From Hyaloperonospora brassicae (lineage: Eukaryota > Oomycota > Peronosporomycetes > Peronosporales > Peronosporaceae), in NCBI GenBank assembly GCA_947650285.1, contig CANTFL010000608.1:186001-250000 (forward strand): DNA of 64,000 nt. Reading direction: 5' to 3'. A program made the position numbers and the translations under genes. The notes under the pieces are model-generated. The model was given only the letters and a program-made list of their open reading frames with translations, had not been told where the DNA came from and did no database searches. Shown in pieces: positions 22,501-34,351 of the stretch (its first letter is position 1; the number at the start of each line of letters is the position of its first letter).

Positions 22501-25300
22501 GATTTGCACTCGTCCTGAAGATCGTACTATATAAAATAGAGTCCGCCATATCCCTTTGTTTAAAAAAACGAATAAAAAGGTGGAGAGTTAAGACGTTGAT
22601 CAGGAATACATGTTATGAGAATCAATCACGATCCTTTACGAATGTATGATGCAAATAAGTCCACAAAAATTAATTATGAAAACCGCGCTACGCATTCTTG
22701 GATTCCAACGCACTTATTGTCACCGTGCTATATACGACTTTAGCGAGAAGAAACTTCATGCTCTATAATGGGGTAGTGTGCTCTCAGAAGTGAGTCTTGA
22801 ACGTCCAAGCATATATCTGATGGAGCTGCACAAATCTATCTAACGCCCAAAGTCTACTAGATCACGAGCGACTTTTCACGCCCATTTATAAGCTGATATA
22901 TTGTGCATCATTACCAGATGAAGTAACACAGAGTGACCATGTGTAGGAGCAATTTTTTGTTGATACACCCCAAATAATCATCAGGTTGCTCATTACCTCT
23001 AGAACTTGATGGGTGATACGATTTGCTGATTCGGCACCACCATTCAATGACTTCGAGTTACCTTATCTGGCCTTTCTTGCAATTGATAAATACCTACAGT
23101 GAACATTATCACACACTTGGCGAGATGCACCACTTAAGTCTACTAGATTATTTTTATCATAGAAATTGCGATTATGACAATATTGTGAATCACATGGTAT
23201 TAAATCAATAAAAACATGATAGATAAAACGTCGATTCGATATCGATATCGAGAGCAAGTAAAACTCAATGTTCAGTCTACTAAAGACATGACAATCGAAC
23301 TTTAGTTACTCATCATGTCTCGCGTAATAGTTGTAATTGAGGCTTAGGTAAGGCGTTTGTCAAATTGGGATCCCCTATCCACATAAGGAGTACGATTAAA
23401 CCAGGTTTATCATTTTGTGGTGATGAGTTAATTGGAATGAGGACGGATGTACACTGATTACCGGCGCCTACCAAAGTTTCCATGTCCACTTGATCCGATA
23501 GGTGGACTAGGACAAGAACTGACTAATAATGCGAAGGTGAGATCGGCATTGAACTGCAAGTCTGGAATCTCAAGTTCAACATACCGATATAAGTCGATAC
23601 GCGAATCGGTCGATCTGTCATCATGAACGGGCGTCAGTTATTATCGTGAAGATTTACAGGCGAAAGATGGGTAGTTACCGGTCCTGCCGAAAAAAATGAA
23701 TATCGGTAAATGATGGAAGTTGACTAGGTCTTAATCGGTGTATGGACTCAAATTCAACGAGCGTGTGAGAATGGATATGATGTTGGGGCACGACGGTGAT
23801 TTGACTATGTACTAGTGACAACATCGATAATGAGCTAATTCGTCACGCTAATGTAATTTAAGTGCGACAAAGAATGGATGTGAACAATCTAGTGCAATGG
23901 ATATTGACAATAATTATGAAGGTCAATATGGATCATAAATACATGTAAAAGCTACTGTACATTCGATGGAAGCGCATCCGTGTACGAGTACCACTTACAT
24001 GCTTCACTTGAATGATGATGGTCCATGTGTATCGTCTGAATGGAGCTATCTTGCCAGAAGATATAGATCGATCTTCAATATAGAGGGATTGCAGGACAAA
24101 TCTCCAACGTTTGATCGAAAATAGTAGAACGATCTCATTCTGACCACTACACTGCTCGCCCCTCTTCGCGAGAGGCCAGGCTTCTCCCGCCCTCTAGAAC
24201 AACCGGCCGAGTCTTCGCCAAGATACTCGAGCTATTCAACAAAGCTAGTAGCGATCCCTCATAAAATGAAAAGGCCTCAACGGTCGACCGTCATGTATGA
24301 TTTTGCCGAGAGAGACTTCGCGTTTAGAGCGAAAACAGCTGCAGCAGCATTTCGTTGACAAAATGTCGTGCAATCTTCGATGAGAAGAGTGGGTGCAATA
24401 CTACGGTCATTCACCGAATATGCGTGTCGACCACCTTGGACCGACATCGGCTTCGGTCGAAACAAATAATGTTGCTTCGCAGGGTCATTACAAGACGCAG
24501 CTTCTTCCCTCTATCTCCGTCGCCACCAGCTGTAAACATCAGCTAGACCAAACTGCTTATGTCATTCATGTCCAACTTGTCAGTCGGTAGACAACATGCA
24601 GATCCTATTTTTTGGCAAACGAATGTTGATACGAAGAACAAATCTTGGCTTCCTTGTACGTGCTACACTTAGGTAAGCGAGCTCTTCTTCGTTCGCATCG
24701 AAAGCGTAAAGCTTGACTATCTGTCACCGGCAACGTCGCTCGCCTCTTTGTGAGTGCAAACGTCTACGCGCACTCTGCCTTTTTTGGATTAGCCTTGTAG
24801 AGATGCGCCGGTTTCTACAAGTGCGTCCACATAGCTGAAGAAACACCGAAAGGCATGCAGAAAACGGCAAGCGAAAGCGTCCACATTCTCGCTGTCAAGC
24901 TCAAGTAGTCCGCTCATGTATCCTCACACAGCCCGTTATTGCAATGCCTTACAGACTGCAGTCTAGGCTGTCGCTTTTCTTAGCATTGATCAAAGATGAC
25001 AGTCCGCGTTGACGCGATCGGGGTATGGGTATAGATGGTCGATGTGGTGAGTGAAGCACGATAACGTACCATACTGCGAACCGAAACAAACGCTCCCTTT
25101 GCTATGTTGGATGGTGAAAAAGTTGTCAGTGGACTCTTTCCCAGTCAAGCAGCAGCTAATGCACTTTGTATAAACGCAACATTGTATTGACATGCGCTCG
25201 CCGAAGGTGTCCGAGTGACTTGGATGAAGAAACATTGACACAGAGAAGGTGGCCGAGTGACTTGGATGAAGAAACATTGACACAGCAAACGGTGAAGGTG
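19600..25300. other. AT-rich gene-free island
   Basis: About 5.7 kb with a sharp drop in GC compared with the flanking genes. Open frames are short on both strands and none shows a conserved domain. A 16-18 bp direct repeat (CATTACATATCGGTAT) occurs at about 19618 and 19669 at the island's left edge. The island is probably composed of decayed transposable elements, but I could not assign a family to any stretch. Confidence 0.55.
25211..25285. repeat. 33-bp tandem duplication
   Basis: A 33-bp sequence beginning CCGAGTGACTTGGATGAAGA occurs at 25211-25243 and again, identical, at 25253-25285 (period 42). Confidence 0.9.
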
Positions 25301-25513
25301 CAGGTAAATTACTGATGGCTTGACTCAAAGCATAAAGCTTCGACGTATCATCTCTCGACGCCCTATGTGCATACAAGTCTCGAACTTGTGCTTTGCCGAG
25401 GTGCGATCACCACGCAAACGTATCCAAAACGTCGGCAATGCTCCACACGGAGGTGCACACATCGACGACTCTCCTCATTGCTCGATGATCGATTTGCTTG
25501 TTCATCACGCACG

Positions 25514-26188
25514 TCAAACGTGGTCCGTCGGCTGCTTCGTGCCGTACGTTGGCATTCCTGAACGCCAGAGCTTTTCTGCAGTTGAAGACCGACAGTCGTG
25601 CACGTAAACCGAGGAATAGATCTCGTGGCACAAGAGGCGCGTCGTGATGCACGAGAGTCGGACCACACACGGCGCCATGACAACCATAGCGACCAAGAGC
25701 GCCGTCGCCACGACCATATAGGCTGTGAGGTTGAACCAGCCGTCGTCAAAGTATTCGGCTCGGAACACCGGTGACGTGAGCGCGTGGATGGGCATCGAGA
25801 GCGGGATCACTACCACCATAGCACTCAGCACGCCGACGCCCAGCTTGGCCGTGCTAAAGTACAGGAGCACTGCAAGTGACGAGCGCGCGAAGTACGGCCC
25901 ACAGTCGCCAAAGTGCGGGATCTGGCCACGCAGTTGGTCCTCCTCCGTCTCGACAAAGTTGTGCAGCTCGACGTCGAGGCGGGCGAGCAGCGGCGCCAGG
26001 TACAGCAGTCCTTGGAACAGGGCGACGCCCAAACAGCAGAGCAGCAACGACCCGAGCGAGAGCGCCACGCCGGAAAGAATCACGACGAAACCTGCGCTGG
26101 CGAGCACGTAGTTGAGCACTAGAAAGATCAGTACCCGAGCAGCGCGCAAGGCGACTGCGCCGGCGTGAGAGGACAGCGCGTGTGCCAT
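25514..26188 (-). CDS. Four-helix membrane protein, possibly sensor-domain-like
   Basis: A single exon of 224 residues. The start is the ATG at 26188; the open frame extends upstream only through non-ATG codons. Hydrophobic segments occupy about residues 18-45, 46-72, 105-135 and 155-185. An amphipathic acidic stretch (ETEEDQLRGQIPHFGD) lies between the first and second helix pairs. The pattern of two helices, an arginine-containing loop and two helices recalls the bacterial 'putative sensor' membrane domain (PF13796), but the resemblance is general and I cannot claim homology. A Cys-containing cytosolic tail follows. Function unknown. Confidence 0.65.
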   Translation of the reverse strand: MAHALSSHAGAVALRAARVLIFLVLNYVLASAGFVVILSGVALSLGSLLLCCLGVALFQGLLYLAPLLARLDVELHNFVETEEDQLRGQIPHFGDCGPYFARSSLAVLLYFSTAKLGVGVLSAMVVVIPLSMPIHALTSPVFRAEYFDDGWFNLTAYMVVATALLVAMVVMAPCVVRLSCITTRLLCHEIYSSVYVHDCRSSTAEKLWRSGMPTYGTKQPTDHV

Positions 26189-28390
26189 GACGGTATGTTT
26201 ATCAAAGTGCACTGGAGAGGACGACAAGACGAGTCGCTGTCAGCTGCTTGTGGACGAGTTGGGGCTCAGAGGCAGATAGGCGATTGCTGCTCGTTACTCC
26301 TCGCAACGTCAATGACAATCGAGAGAGAAGAAGCCGCTGGACGAGGACAGTGTCGCTGCATCGCTCGTGAAGTCGACAGCCGGTGGGGATTAGACACGCC
26401 GCTCGATCGTCGATCTGCACGTCCCACGTCGATGTTGGAATCGGTTGGCACGACGATCACTGCGTGATACACACGCACAACGAGGAGTGGAGTGAGACGG
26501 ACGGACGCAGTTGCAAACACTTGTGCGCAGCAGAAGAACTGCGTGGCAACACACGTACGTACATCGTGGACCATAGTTGGACGAGACGCAGAGGTTCTTG
26601 AGGGTCAGCTCCATCGGACACACGCGATGTTTGTGGCTGAGACTGGACGCGCCACTCGGTCGATGTCACATCGACAACACAGCAACGACTGGACTTTGTG
26701 CAGGAAAAAGGTCCGACCTGCGCGTCCATACGACACCTTCTCGACTCTTCCAGCGATGTCTCACGCCCGACGCAGTGGCGATGGTAGTGCTGGTGAACGC
26801 ACAGTGGACGGAAGTCGTCGTCGGACAGTGTCCATCACATCATATGCCCACCCACAAGGACCAGACCCACTCTGAACGGACAAGTGCATGTTCAGTTGCT
26901 GTAAAGTCTTTCCAGATAAGCGCTTTGTCTTCATTGCTTGCGTCGTGCTGCCGTGTCGTAAACGACGCGATGGACGATACAGTCCGTGCAGGTCCGACAA
27001 GAAGCCCAGTGCGCCTATCCTGAGGTTTCAAACTGCACAAAATACAGCATCGCCACCGGCAGTAGCTGGAAACTCGGGTCACAAAGCGTCTGTGTCGCCT
27101 GAAATGATCCAAATTTCCATTGATACACTATCTCGAGCGCGTCCGCAGCATCGTCCGACGTCCAAATACAAACCTCATTGTCATCCGTAAACACCGAGAG
27201 CGTCGACGCTGCTAAGCTTCGCCCACTTGTCATGAACTAAAAGTCAACGAACTTGACCTTAAGCCCCCATTCGTCTTCGCTCACGAGCCTCTTGGTCCAA
27301 AGAATACGTCGCTGTAAAATCGCACCGTTACCATTTCGTCAAGTGTCTTTGCGGTCGCTCAGCTACAGTTCTCGACAGCGATGAACGAGCGTCTGACATC
27401 TGCAGACGAGAACGCTCCATTTCGGGCTCCTTTCGTTTCAGGCACATTTGATCGATCACGAAAGTACATCGAGGACGTGCGCGTTGGCGTTCATATAGTG
27501 GCGGCGATTCGAGATAGGGACGACTTTGCCTTTGGCAGCAAGTGTATATCGATCAGCAACGACGGCGAGGAGCATTGGACGTAGGAGCGGAGGCGACTGC
27601 ACCCTTACTGCAGATGCTGCTGCAGGTTCATCCATCCTGACAATCCAAGTCGCATGCTCTTCGATGACTTTGCTAGAACTGAGGCGACTACAGTCGAATA
27701 GCGAAATGGGATCGTCTGTATGCCTGGTAAGACCATAGTAGCTGTACAGCTTGATGCCCGGCGAAGATGGTCACCCCAAGTGAACGAGCACTAGCTGATC
27801 GTACTGGCAAGTTCGAGGTCGCTGTCCTGAGGCATGCGTAGCATTCACTACGGTAAATCCGTTACGCTCCCAGCATTTCTTTCCTTTCGCCTGGCATTGC
27901 AGCTACTGGCGACCACAGACGACGACAGCTTGTAAAGCGTCGGCAGTCCGAGTAAGACGCGTTCAAAGTTCATGCATATTTTTTCCACCTTCAGTGTTGT
28001 CCGCACTGAGTCATTCTTGCCACCAGTCAAAGCTAGAATGGGTGAGCCCATGGCTGTGCGTACTTCGAACGCTTGTTTGCTTGTACCGCCTTCGACAACT
28101 GCGTGACATCAACGCGAAAGAGGCGCTCTTTCGACCGCTGATATCTAACGGATCATGTGATAACGCTTCGAGATGTAGCGCATCGAAATGGTGAGGGCTT
28201 AATAACTCGAAACTTCTTTGCTCGCCGGCAGCACGGGAAGAACTTGAGTGAACCGCAAAGTCGACATGGACAAGTAGAGCCAGCGTCCACCTCAATGTGA
28301 TACATCGAGTATCCACCACCACTTTCACCGGAAGCGGCATGCATGCTCACTTGTTGTTGCGGTCGTTGCTGTGGCTTCTTGCAATCCTTC
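26189..28390. other. Intergenic region, no supported gene
   Basis: 2.2 kb. Several overlapping frames of 70-150 codons occur on both strands. Minus-strand fragments near 26840-27233 contain tryptophan-ended strings (VCIWTSDD, KALIWKDF) that faintly resemble WD40 blades, but they lie in different frames with stops and no convincing splice sites. At most this is a relic. Confidence 0.45.
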
Positions 28391-31300
28391 TCACTTCTTC
28401 GGCTTCAACGAAGTGTCTGCAGCCACTCGAATGGACTGAATAAGCTGCGATGCAATCTCTTTCACAAGAATCATGCTGTTCTCGTCTTGAGCCAGCGCAC
28501 GCACGACCGGACGGAGGTTGTACTCGACAAGAAACTGAGCTGGCGACGCGTGCGATTCGAAGAGGAGTTTGAGCATTTTGAGCAAGTTCTTGCGCACAAG
28601 TGCTTTCGGGATGAGCTGCAGTTGTTTCAAAATCTTTCTGACAAACACGCCGTTACGTCCAAGTGCTCGGTTAAGCTTTACCGAGCGACTCATCATTTCC
28701 AGCAACGGTTCGAGCAAGTTTTCGAACTCGGTGTTCGCAGCGTCGTGAAAACACGTCATAAGCTTCGTCAGGTTTTCGGAAACGAGGAGGACGTTCTCCA
28801 TTTTCACGGCGTCATGTACAAGCCAAACGCTTATGGACTTGATGGCATCGACTTGCCAGTACTTGTCCTCTAGCAACGCCAAGAAAAGGGTCACACTGTC
28901 ATACTCCCACAAATGTGTCCGTGCAGTTGACGACGAATGGGCGAGGTCGCACAAGATTGGGAGTGCAAATTGCTTCAGTGGACTGGAATTCCGAACGACC
29001 TTGATGAGTGACGGAATGACACCAGCTTGCGCTGCGCGAGTTTGTCGATTGCGGTTGATCCGACATAGGTAGAACATTGACTGGAGCACGACGTTTTCGA
29101 CCTCTTTCTGCTTGACATCTGAGATTGACGGACCTTCGACCACCTGCTCGTTCAGCAGACGGACGAGTGTCGGGATCGCACCAGCGCGGTCCAATTTCAC
29201 CAGCGTTGTCGGCTCCATGCTTAGATTCCGAATACACTTAAGCAGCGCCATGGTAGCCGAAACGAATTCGTCCGAGTGGTTCATCAGAGGCAGCGCTTGC
29301 GTGTCGTCGTCTACTTGCTTTATTGGACTGCGAAGATGCGTCCCCGGGCGGATCGCTTCCAGTAGTCCTCGTAAGACAGCACCGTCACACATGTGCTCTT
29401 TCACCACGGCGTCACCTTGAGAGAACAGTAAGAATATATCGCACGTCTTGTGGAAATCCTTCATCGTCCACTCTGCCATCGATCCACCCTTACTTACTAT
29501 CGCGTTTCGACTCGCTTCCCTGACACTGCCGTCAGCTTCTCTTCTTCGCGTATCTTTGGTGGACACCGCCATGGCAATGTCAGAGAAGATAAGCACAAAC
29601 TTCCTCAGTAGCCCCGCTTTCACAAACAGGCGGCAAATGTCGTTTTTGGGAATGGTCTGTATACTGAAAACGCTGAATATCCCATCCAGAGCAATCCGAA
29701 GTAGATCCACGTCATGGTCGAGATCGAACGTTGTTCCTTCTAGCGTCAAGAAGTCCACCAACACCGGCAAGCCACCGCACGCAATAAACATTTGCAATGT
29801 CAGAGAACTCGTTTTGCAACACTGCTGCACGAACTTGGCTGCTTCCATTCGAACTGCTTTCACAAACCCGTGGTCCTCGGGTCCGTCAATACGACACTTC
29901 CTATCGCGTTTACCAGGTGAGCGGTATGGATTGTGTTCTTTCGTGAGTTTGATGATCACTGGCATAAGCCCGACGAGTGCCAAGTTTTCCTGAAACTTTT
30001 TGTTGCCTTCGACAATCTGTAAGCACACAGAAGCACATAATAAGCTCACTGATCGACATCAATGAACAAATGCATCTCGTACGATATTGACGACCCTGAG
30101 CACCGCGTGCAACACGTCTATCTTCTTCATCTCCAAGGCTTCCATGATGTTCGGCACGACGCTCGGTTGTGACATCAAATCTCGTCCCAGTGTCACGTTC
30201 TGGTCAAACAGCTCCTCCTTTACTCAGTAAATGGTGCAGTGTTAGCGAGACCGATCGATTTTCTACCATTCCAACAGCAACATCGCAACTCACCAACTCA
30301 CTACAAGCATCTAGGATGACTTGATCGTCCATACTGGGATCTAGTAATGACAGCAGCTCCACTACTCGAGCAGTTGCTTTTTGATTCGTGTCGCGAGCGA
30401 TCGCGTAATCAAAATCAAGCTCATCGTCAAACAGAATTCCTTGCGCGCTCCCATTTGATGATGAGTCGACATCACGGTCTCGATTGCCGCCAACGCGTAG
30501 CATCACATTTCCCACTTGGCCCTCGGCAAAGTCAACGTCTCCATCAGTGTCACCATTCTGTGTCAAAACACCAAATGACTCTGAGGCAACGATGTCAGTA
30601 GTGCGTACTGTGCGCTTCTTCATAGCCCGCTGTTGCTTTGCAGCCGCTTGTATAAGCTGCTTCTCGTCGAAGTCGTCAAGATCGAGGTCGTCTTCCGGAT
30701 CTTCAACGAATTGCTGAAGCTTTGATAACCCACTTCCAGCTGGAATCAACGATAACTGGCCCCACGAGTTCATCGCAGACCTACGGTTTATGCTCTGATC
30801 GTCGTTGGTATCACGACTGCTATGGCTCACATCTAGTGTTGTCAATCTCACCGGTAAAGCCGCAACTTCGGGCTCTTCATTATCCCACACGTCGTCGTTG
30901 AACAAAGCACTTGCGTCTTCGTTGGACAACTGAAACATTGGCTTAGTTGATGCAGTTTCTCGAGCTAACAGCTTGAGCTTGCGGTCTCCACTCCCATCCA
31001 GCTCTTCTTTGCGCACAACTGGTGCAGAATTCGAATGTACACCAAGTTCGTCGTCCCAATCGTCGGCATCTTCATCGGGTAACTCGTTCATAACACTCAG
31101 AATGCACTCACGTTTGCCCGTCACTGTGGGTGGAACATCTGTCGAGGACGAGCTTTTCTCGTACAACTTGATAGTTTTAAGCACCGCATCTCGATCATTG
31201 AGAGACGTGACGTTCTCTGCAACGAGCTGCGTGCTTTGCTCTACCTTGTTCTTCGGAATTTGCGCAATCCATGGATGCGCCAGAAGCTCGACTGCCGATG

Positions 31301-32529
31301 CTCGTAGTCGAGGCTCTTTCATGAAGCACTTCATGATAAAGTCATGTAAAGCCTGTTGCAACAACACGTACAAGCCGCGCGCCAACTGTTAGCTACGCTT
31401 ACAAGCGGTCGAATCACTTTAACTCCACACATTCTTACCGGCGACATGCGCTGTGGAAGCGGCGGGTGATCTTCCTGCACAATGCGGAATAGCGCCGCCA
31501 TGGGCGCCAAGTCGAAATACGGCGGCTTGGTCGTCAATAACTCGATGATTGTACAGCCCACGCTCCAGATATCCGAGGCAGACGACCAACCTGCCATCTC
31601 AATCACCTCCGGGGCCACTAGAATGCAGTATGAATCAGATACTCATGCCATGATGAACCACAGAGTAGCCGTAAGACATTCCCATCGCAGTACGACTGAC
31701 GTACTCCAATACGGCGAGCCTACTACGGAATTCGCCTTCTGCGTATCGTTCAGTTTGATCGCCACACCGAAGTCTGCGAGCTTCACCAGCCCGTCTTTTG
31801 TCGTCAAAATGTTTGCCCCCTTTACATCTCGATGCAGCACGCCTTGCTCGTGCAGATACGCGAGCCCTCGCAGCACTTGCGTAATGTACATGGCCACGAG
31901 CGTCTCGGACAAGAAGCGGAATTTCTTGACAAACTGCGCCAGTGATCCGTTTTCCATGTACTCGAGCACAATGTACAAATGTCCTTCGGTCTTGATCGTA
32001 TCGTGGTATTTGACAATGTTCTCGTGCTTTAGCTTGCGCAGCAAACTGATCTCCGTCTACCAAGACGCGGTAGAGGAGATAGGAGGAGTAGAAGCAATCG
32101 CAGTTGCGGCAGCGTACATCCAGTAGCAAGATCAACAACAAGAACAACAAAACAGTCCACAGTCTTAGCAATCAGTTTGGACAAGAGCCATCAACTGCAC
32201 CACAATCAGTGAATCAGATGGCCACTCAGTCAGACTGTAGTATTGTATGCAACAACCTCAATGGCCGACAGCTCGTCCTTGTCAATGTCTCGCAGTGACA
32301 CTTGTTTGATAGCCACGGAGCGTCCGTTGCGCAGGTCCAGTGCGCCATAGACGACGCCAAAGCCGCCACGCCCGATCTCGGCCCCTAGTTGCTGGTAACA
32401 TGCGGTTAGCTATTGCATCAGAAACACAGACCTTCGGAGGTTGTGGAGTGACTCGAAAGAGGGACTTACGTAGTGCGTGCCCACGAGCCGCATGTGGTCC
32501 TCCTTTTTGTCACTGTGGGTGAAGGCCAT
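28391..32529 (-). CDS. MAP3K-epsilon / Cdc7-SepH-like protein kinase with armadillo tail
   Basis: Seven exons: 32529..32470, 32391..32257, 32056..31705, 31617..31439, 31352..30294, 30217..30083, 30016..28391. All introns are GT-AG and frames join exactly, giving 1181 residues. The kinase domain spans about residues 20-271: GRGGFG loop 27-32, Lys49 of [14 protein letters not shown] from 140, DFG 160-162, and GSPYW/MAPE around 178-186. A long acidic, low-complexity linker follows (about 280-590). The C-terminal half (about 600-1181) is a helical armadillo-type repeat region with LVRLL and LLEALR-like motifs. This order matches plant MAP3K-epsilon and the fungal septation-initiation kinases Cdc7/SepH, which act at spindle poles and control cytokinesis. 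A role in division or cytokinesis is inferred from the family. The exons, including the 60-bp first exon, are mutually consistent. Confidence 0.93.
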
Positions 32530-34351
32530 TCTGCCGTCACTGTCACTGTCACTGGAATTGGTACGTTTGGCTACACAAACGACTGCTGCTGGAGCGAGAC
32601 GAGCAAGTGGGTGGCAGCTGGTGGTATTGATACTGCCACTCGTTCTGTCTCTGCCTCTCTTTGTATATATATATGTGCGTGTGTGCGTGATCTGTTCGTG
32701 CTCGTCATGGGAAGTACATGTTTTCGTTTAGTGACCGTAATGACGTCTGAGTGGTCTAAACAGTCGGACTGCTCCCTTTCCTTACGGACGCAGGCACATC
32801 GGGTTATGGGTCACTCGGCTTCTTTTTGACATCGTTTTGAGCTCTTTTGGGCTCACACAAACACATTTCGTCTCTTTTGAAGCGGTGCGGCGGTGTCGAC
32901 TACTCGAAATTTTTGGCGATTTGGAAGCTGATATGAGGTCCAAGCGACTTCTGAGTCCGCTCATGTACCTTGAAGATAGGAAGGCGCGATGCTCATCTGC
33001 AGCACATGTCCCCTATGTCCAACTTCGACGACTTCACAGCTCAATCGATGAGGTCTTTGAGCGAACATGGTACGGTACAACCAGTGCTCAGTGTCCATGC
33101 ACTCGAACATTTGAGCCATAGTCCACGTTAGCAATGTCTGATTTCCTTAGTCGTACACGTCTGTCGGTATCTGGCGTGAAGTTTGGCTCCTATAGCGTCG
33201 TGATAGAAGTTGATAGCAGTCGGCGATACTCGACCACGTTCCAACTTGCAAATTTCGCAGTCCACCACTCGAGTAGCGCTCTGTCGTGTGCTCGTGTTTA
33301 GTTAGTGAAGCGAAAAGCACTAAGGTGCTTGTCGATTGCACGATGAGGCTGTGTGCACACGTGTGAATTCTAATCTCGCAAACTGATGGGGATGTGCTCC
33401 TGCTTTTCCAACGCGAGCTACAAGCAGTAGCAAGAGCACACTTCTACATCAGTCTTGACTGCTGCAAGCGCAAACCCTTCAGCGACGTGCTCTGCTTCAC
33501 CGAAGTGTCACGAACTACGACATGCGACTAAGTCGAATGTCTTTAGAGGCAATGCTCGGCCAGGTGCCGTGTTGCTGCTACAAGCTCGCGCTAGTTCGCA
33601 CTTGAAAACAGTGCCTGCTCTAACCTGAAATACGCCGACCGCGTGGATCAGCTCAATGGTCGCAGTCGCTCGGAATGAAAGTTGACAAGACGATGTTAAG
33701 AAGTGTGGTCGGGTGCAAAATATGTCGATTCGGAGGCGATGAGAATGCTGACGGGTGCCGCTGCGACTACTCCAGAACGGTGGAAAGCATAAACGTACTT
33801 CCATTGACGTGCGCGACGTACGGGTAGAGAGTCACGCATCGTGCATTACGTAGTACTCTAGAGACATGCAGTGCAACGGCTCATCGACCGGAGTCGTGTG
33901 CCATTATCAACCGAAAGTCTGTTGCAACAATCGCCGTCGACCAAATGCGTGCAACAGCATCCGGTCGCTCCTTCTTGTTTCTTGACACCAAGCAAAAAGT
34001 CTGTGTAGTCTGATGAAGATGCTATGGACCCGTCGGTGGAGCCAAACTGCAAGCCGGCAAGTGGTTGCAGCTAGCGCCGAATGATCCATGACTCACTTTC
34101 CACAACAGTCACTCAGGCCACCACTCAAAAGTTCACAAGTCGTCGTCGCTGGCACATTCGTTGCTGTTACTTTTTGCCAGAATCGACACCTCAGGCTGCT
34201 CCAGCACGTCTTGAGGTGGCGAAACGCTTGACACTTTGCATTGACTAGTAGTCACGTGCTTGCATCAGTGACATGGCGGCCTTGCAGCTTCGGCCACTCG
34301 ATCATGCGCTGTTACACGAAGAGCAAAAAACATTGACCACTAAACACACTG
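32530..34351. other. Intergenic region, no supported gene
   Basis: 1.8 kb upstream of the kinase and of the transposon-split gene. It contains the kinase 5' flank with a short CACTGT/CACTGTCA repeat near 32533-32550. The remaining open frames are short and unrecognisable. Confidence 0.5.

Noticed and set aside
26840..27233. WD40-like strings on the minus strand
   Set aside because: The strings lie in different frames with stops, and no splice sites join them; two short tryptophan endings are not enough.
33508..33804. 98-codon minus-strand frame as a small secreted protein
   Set aside because: No signal peptide and no supporting context.
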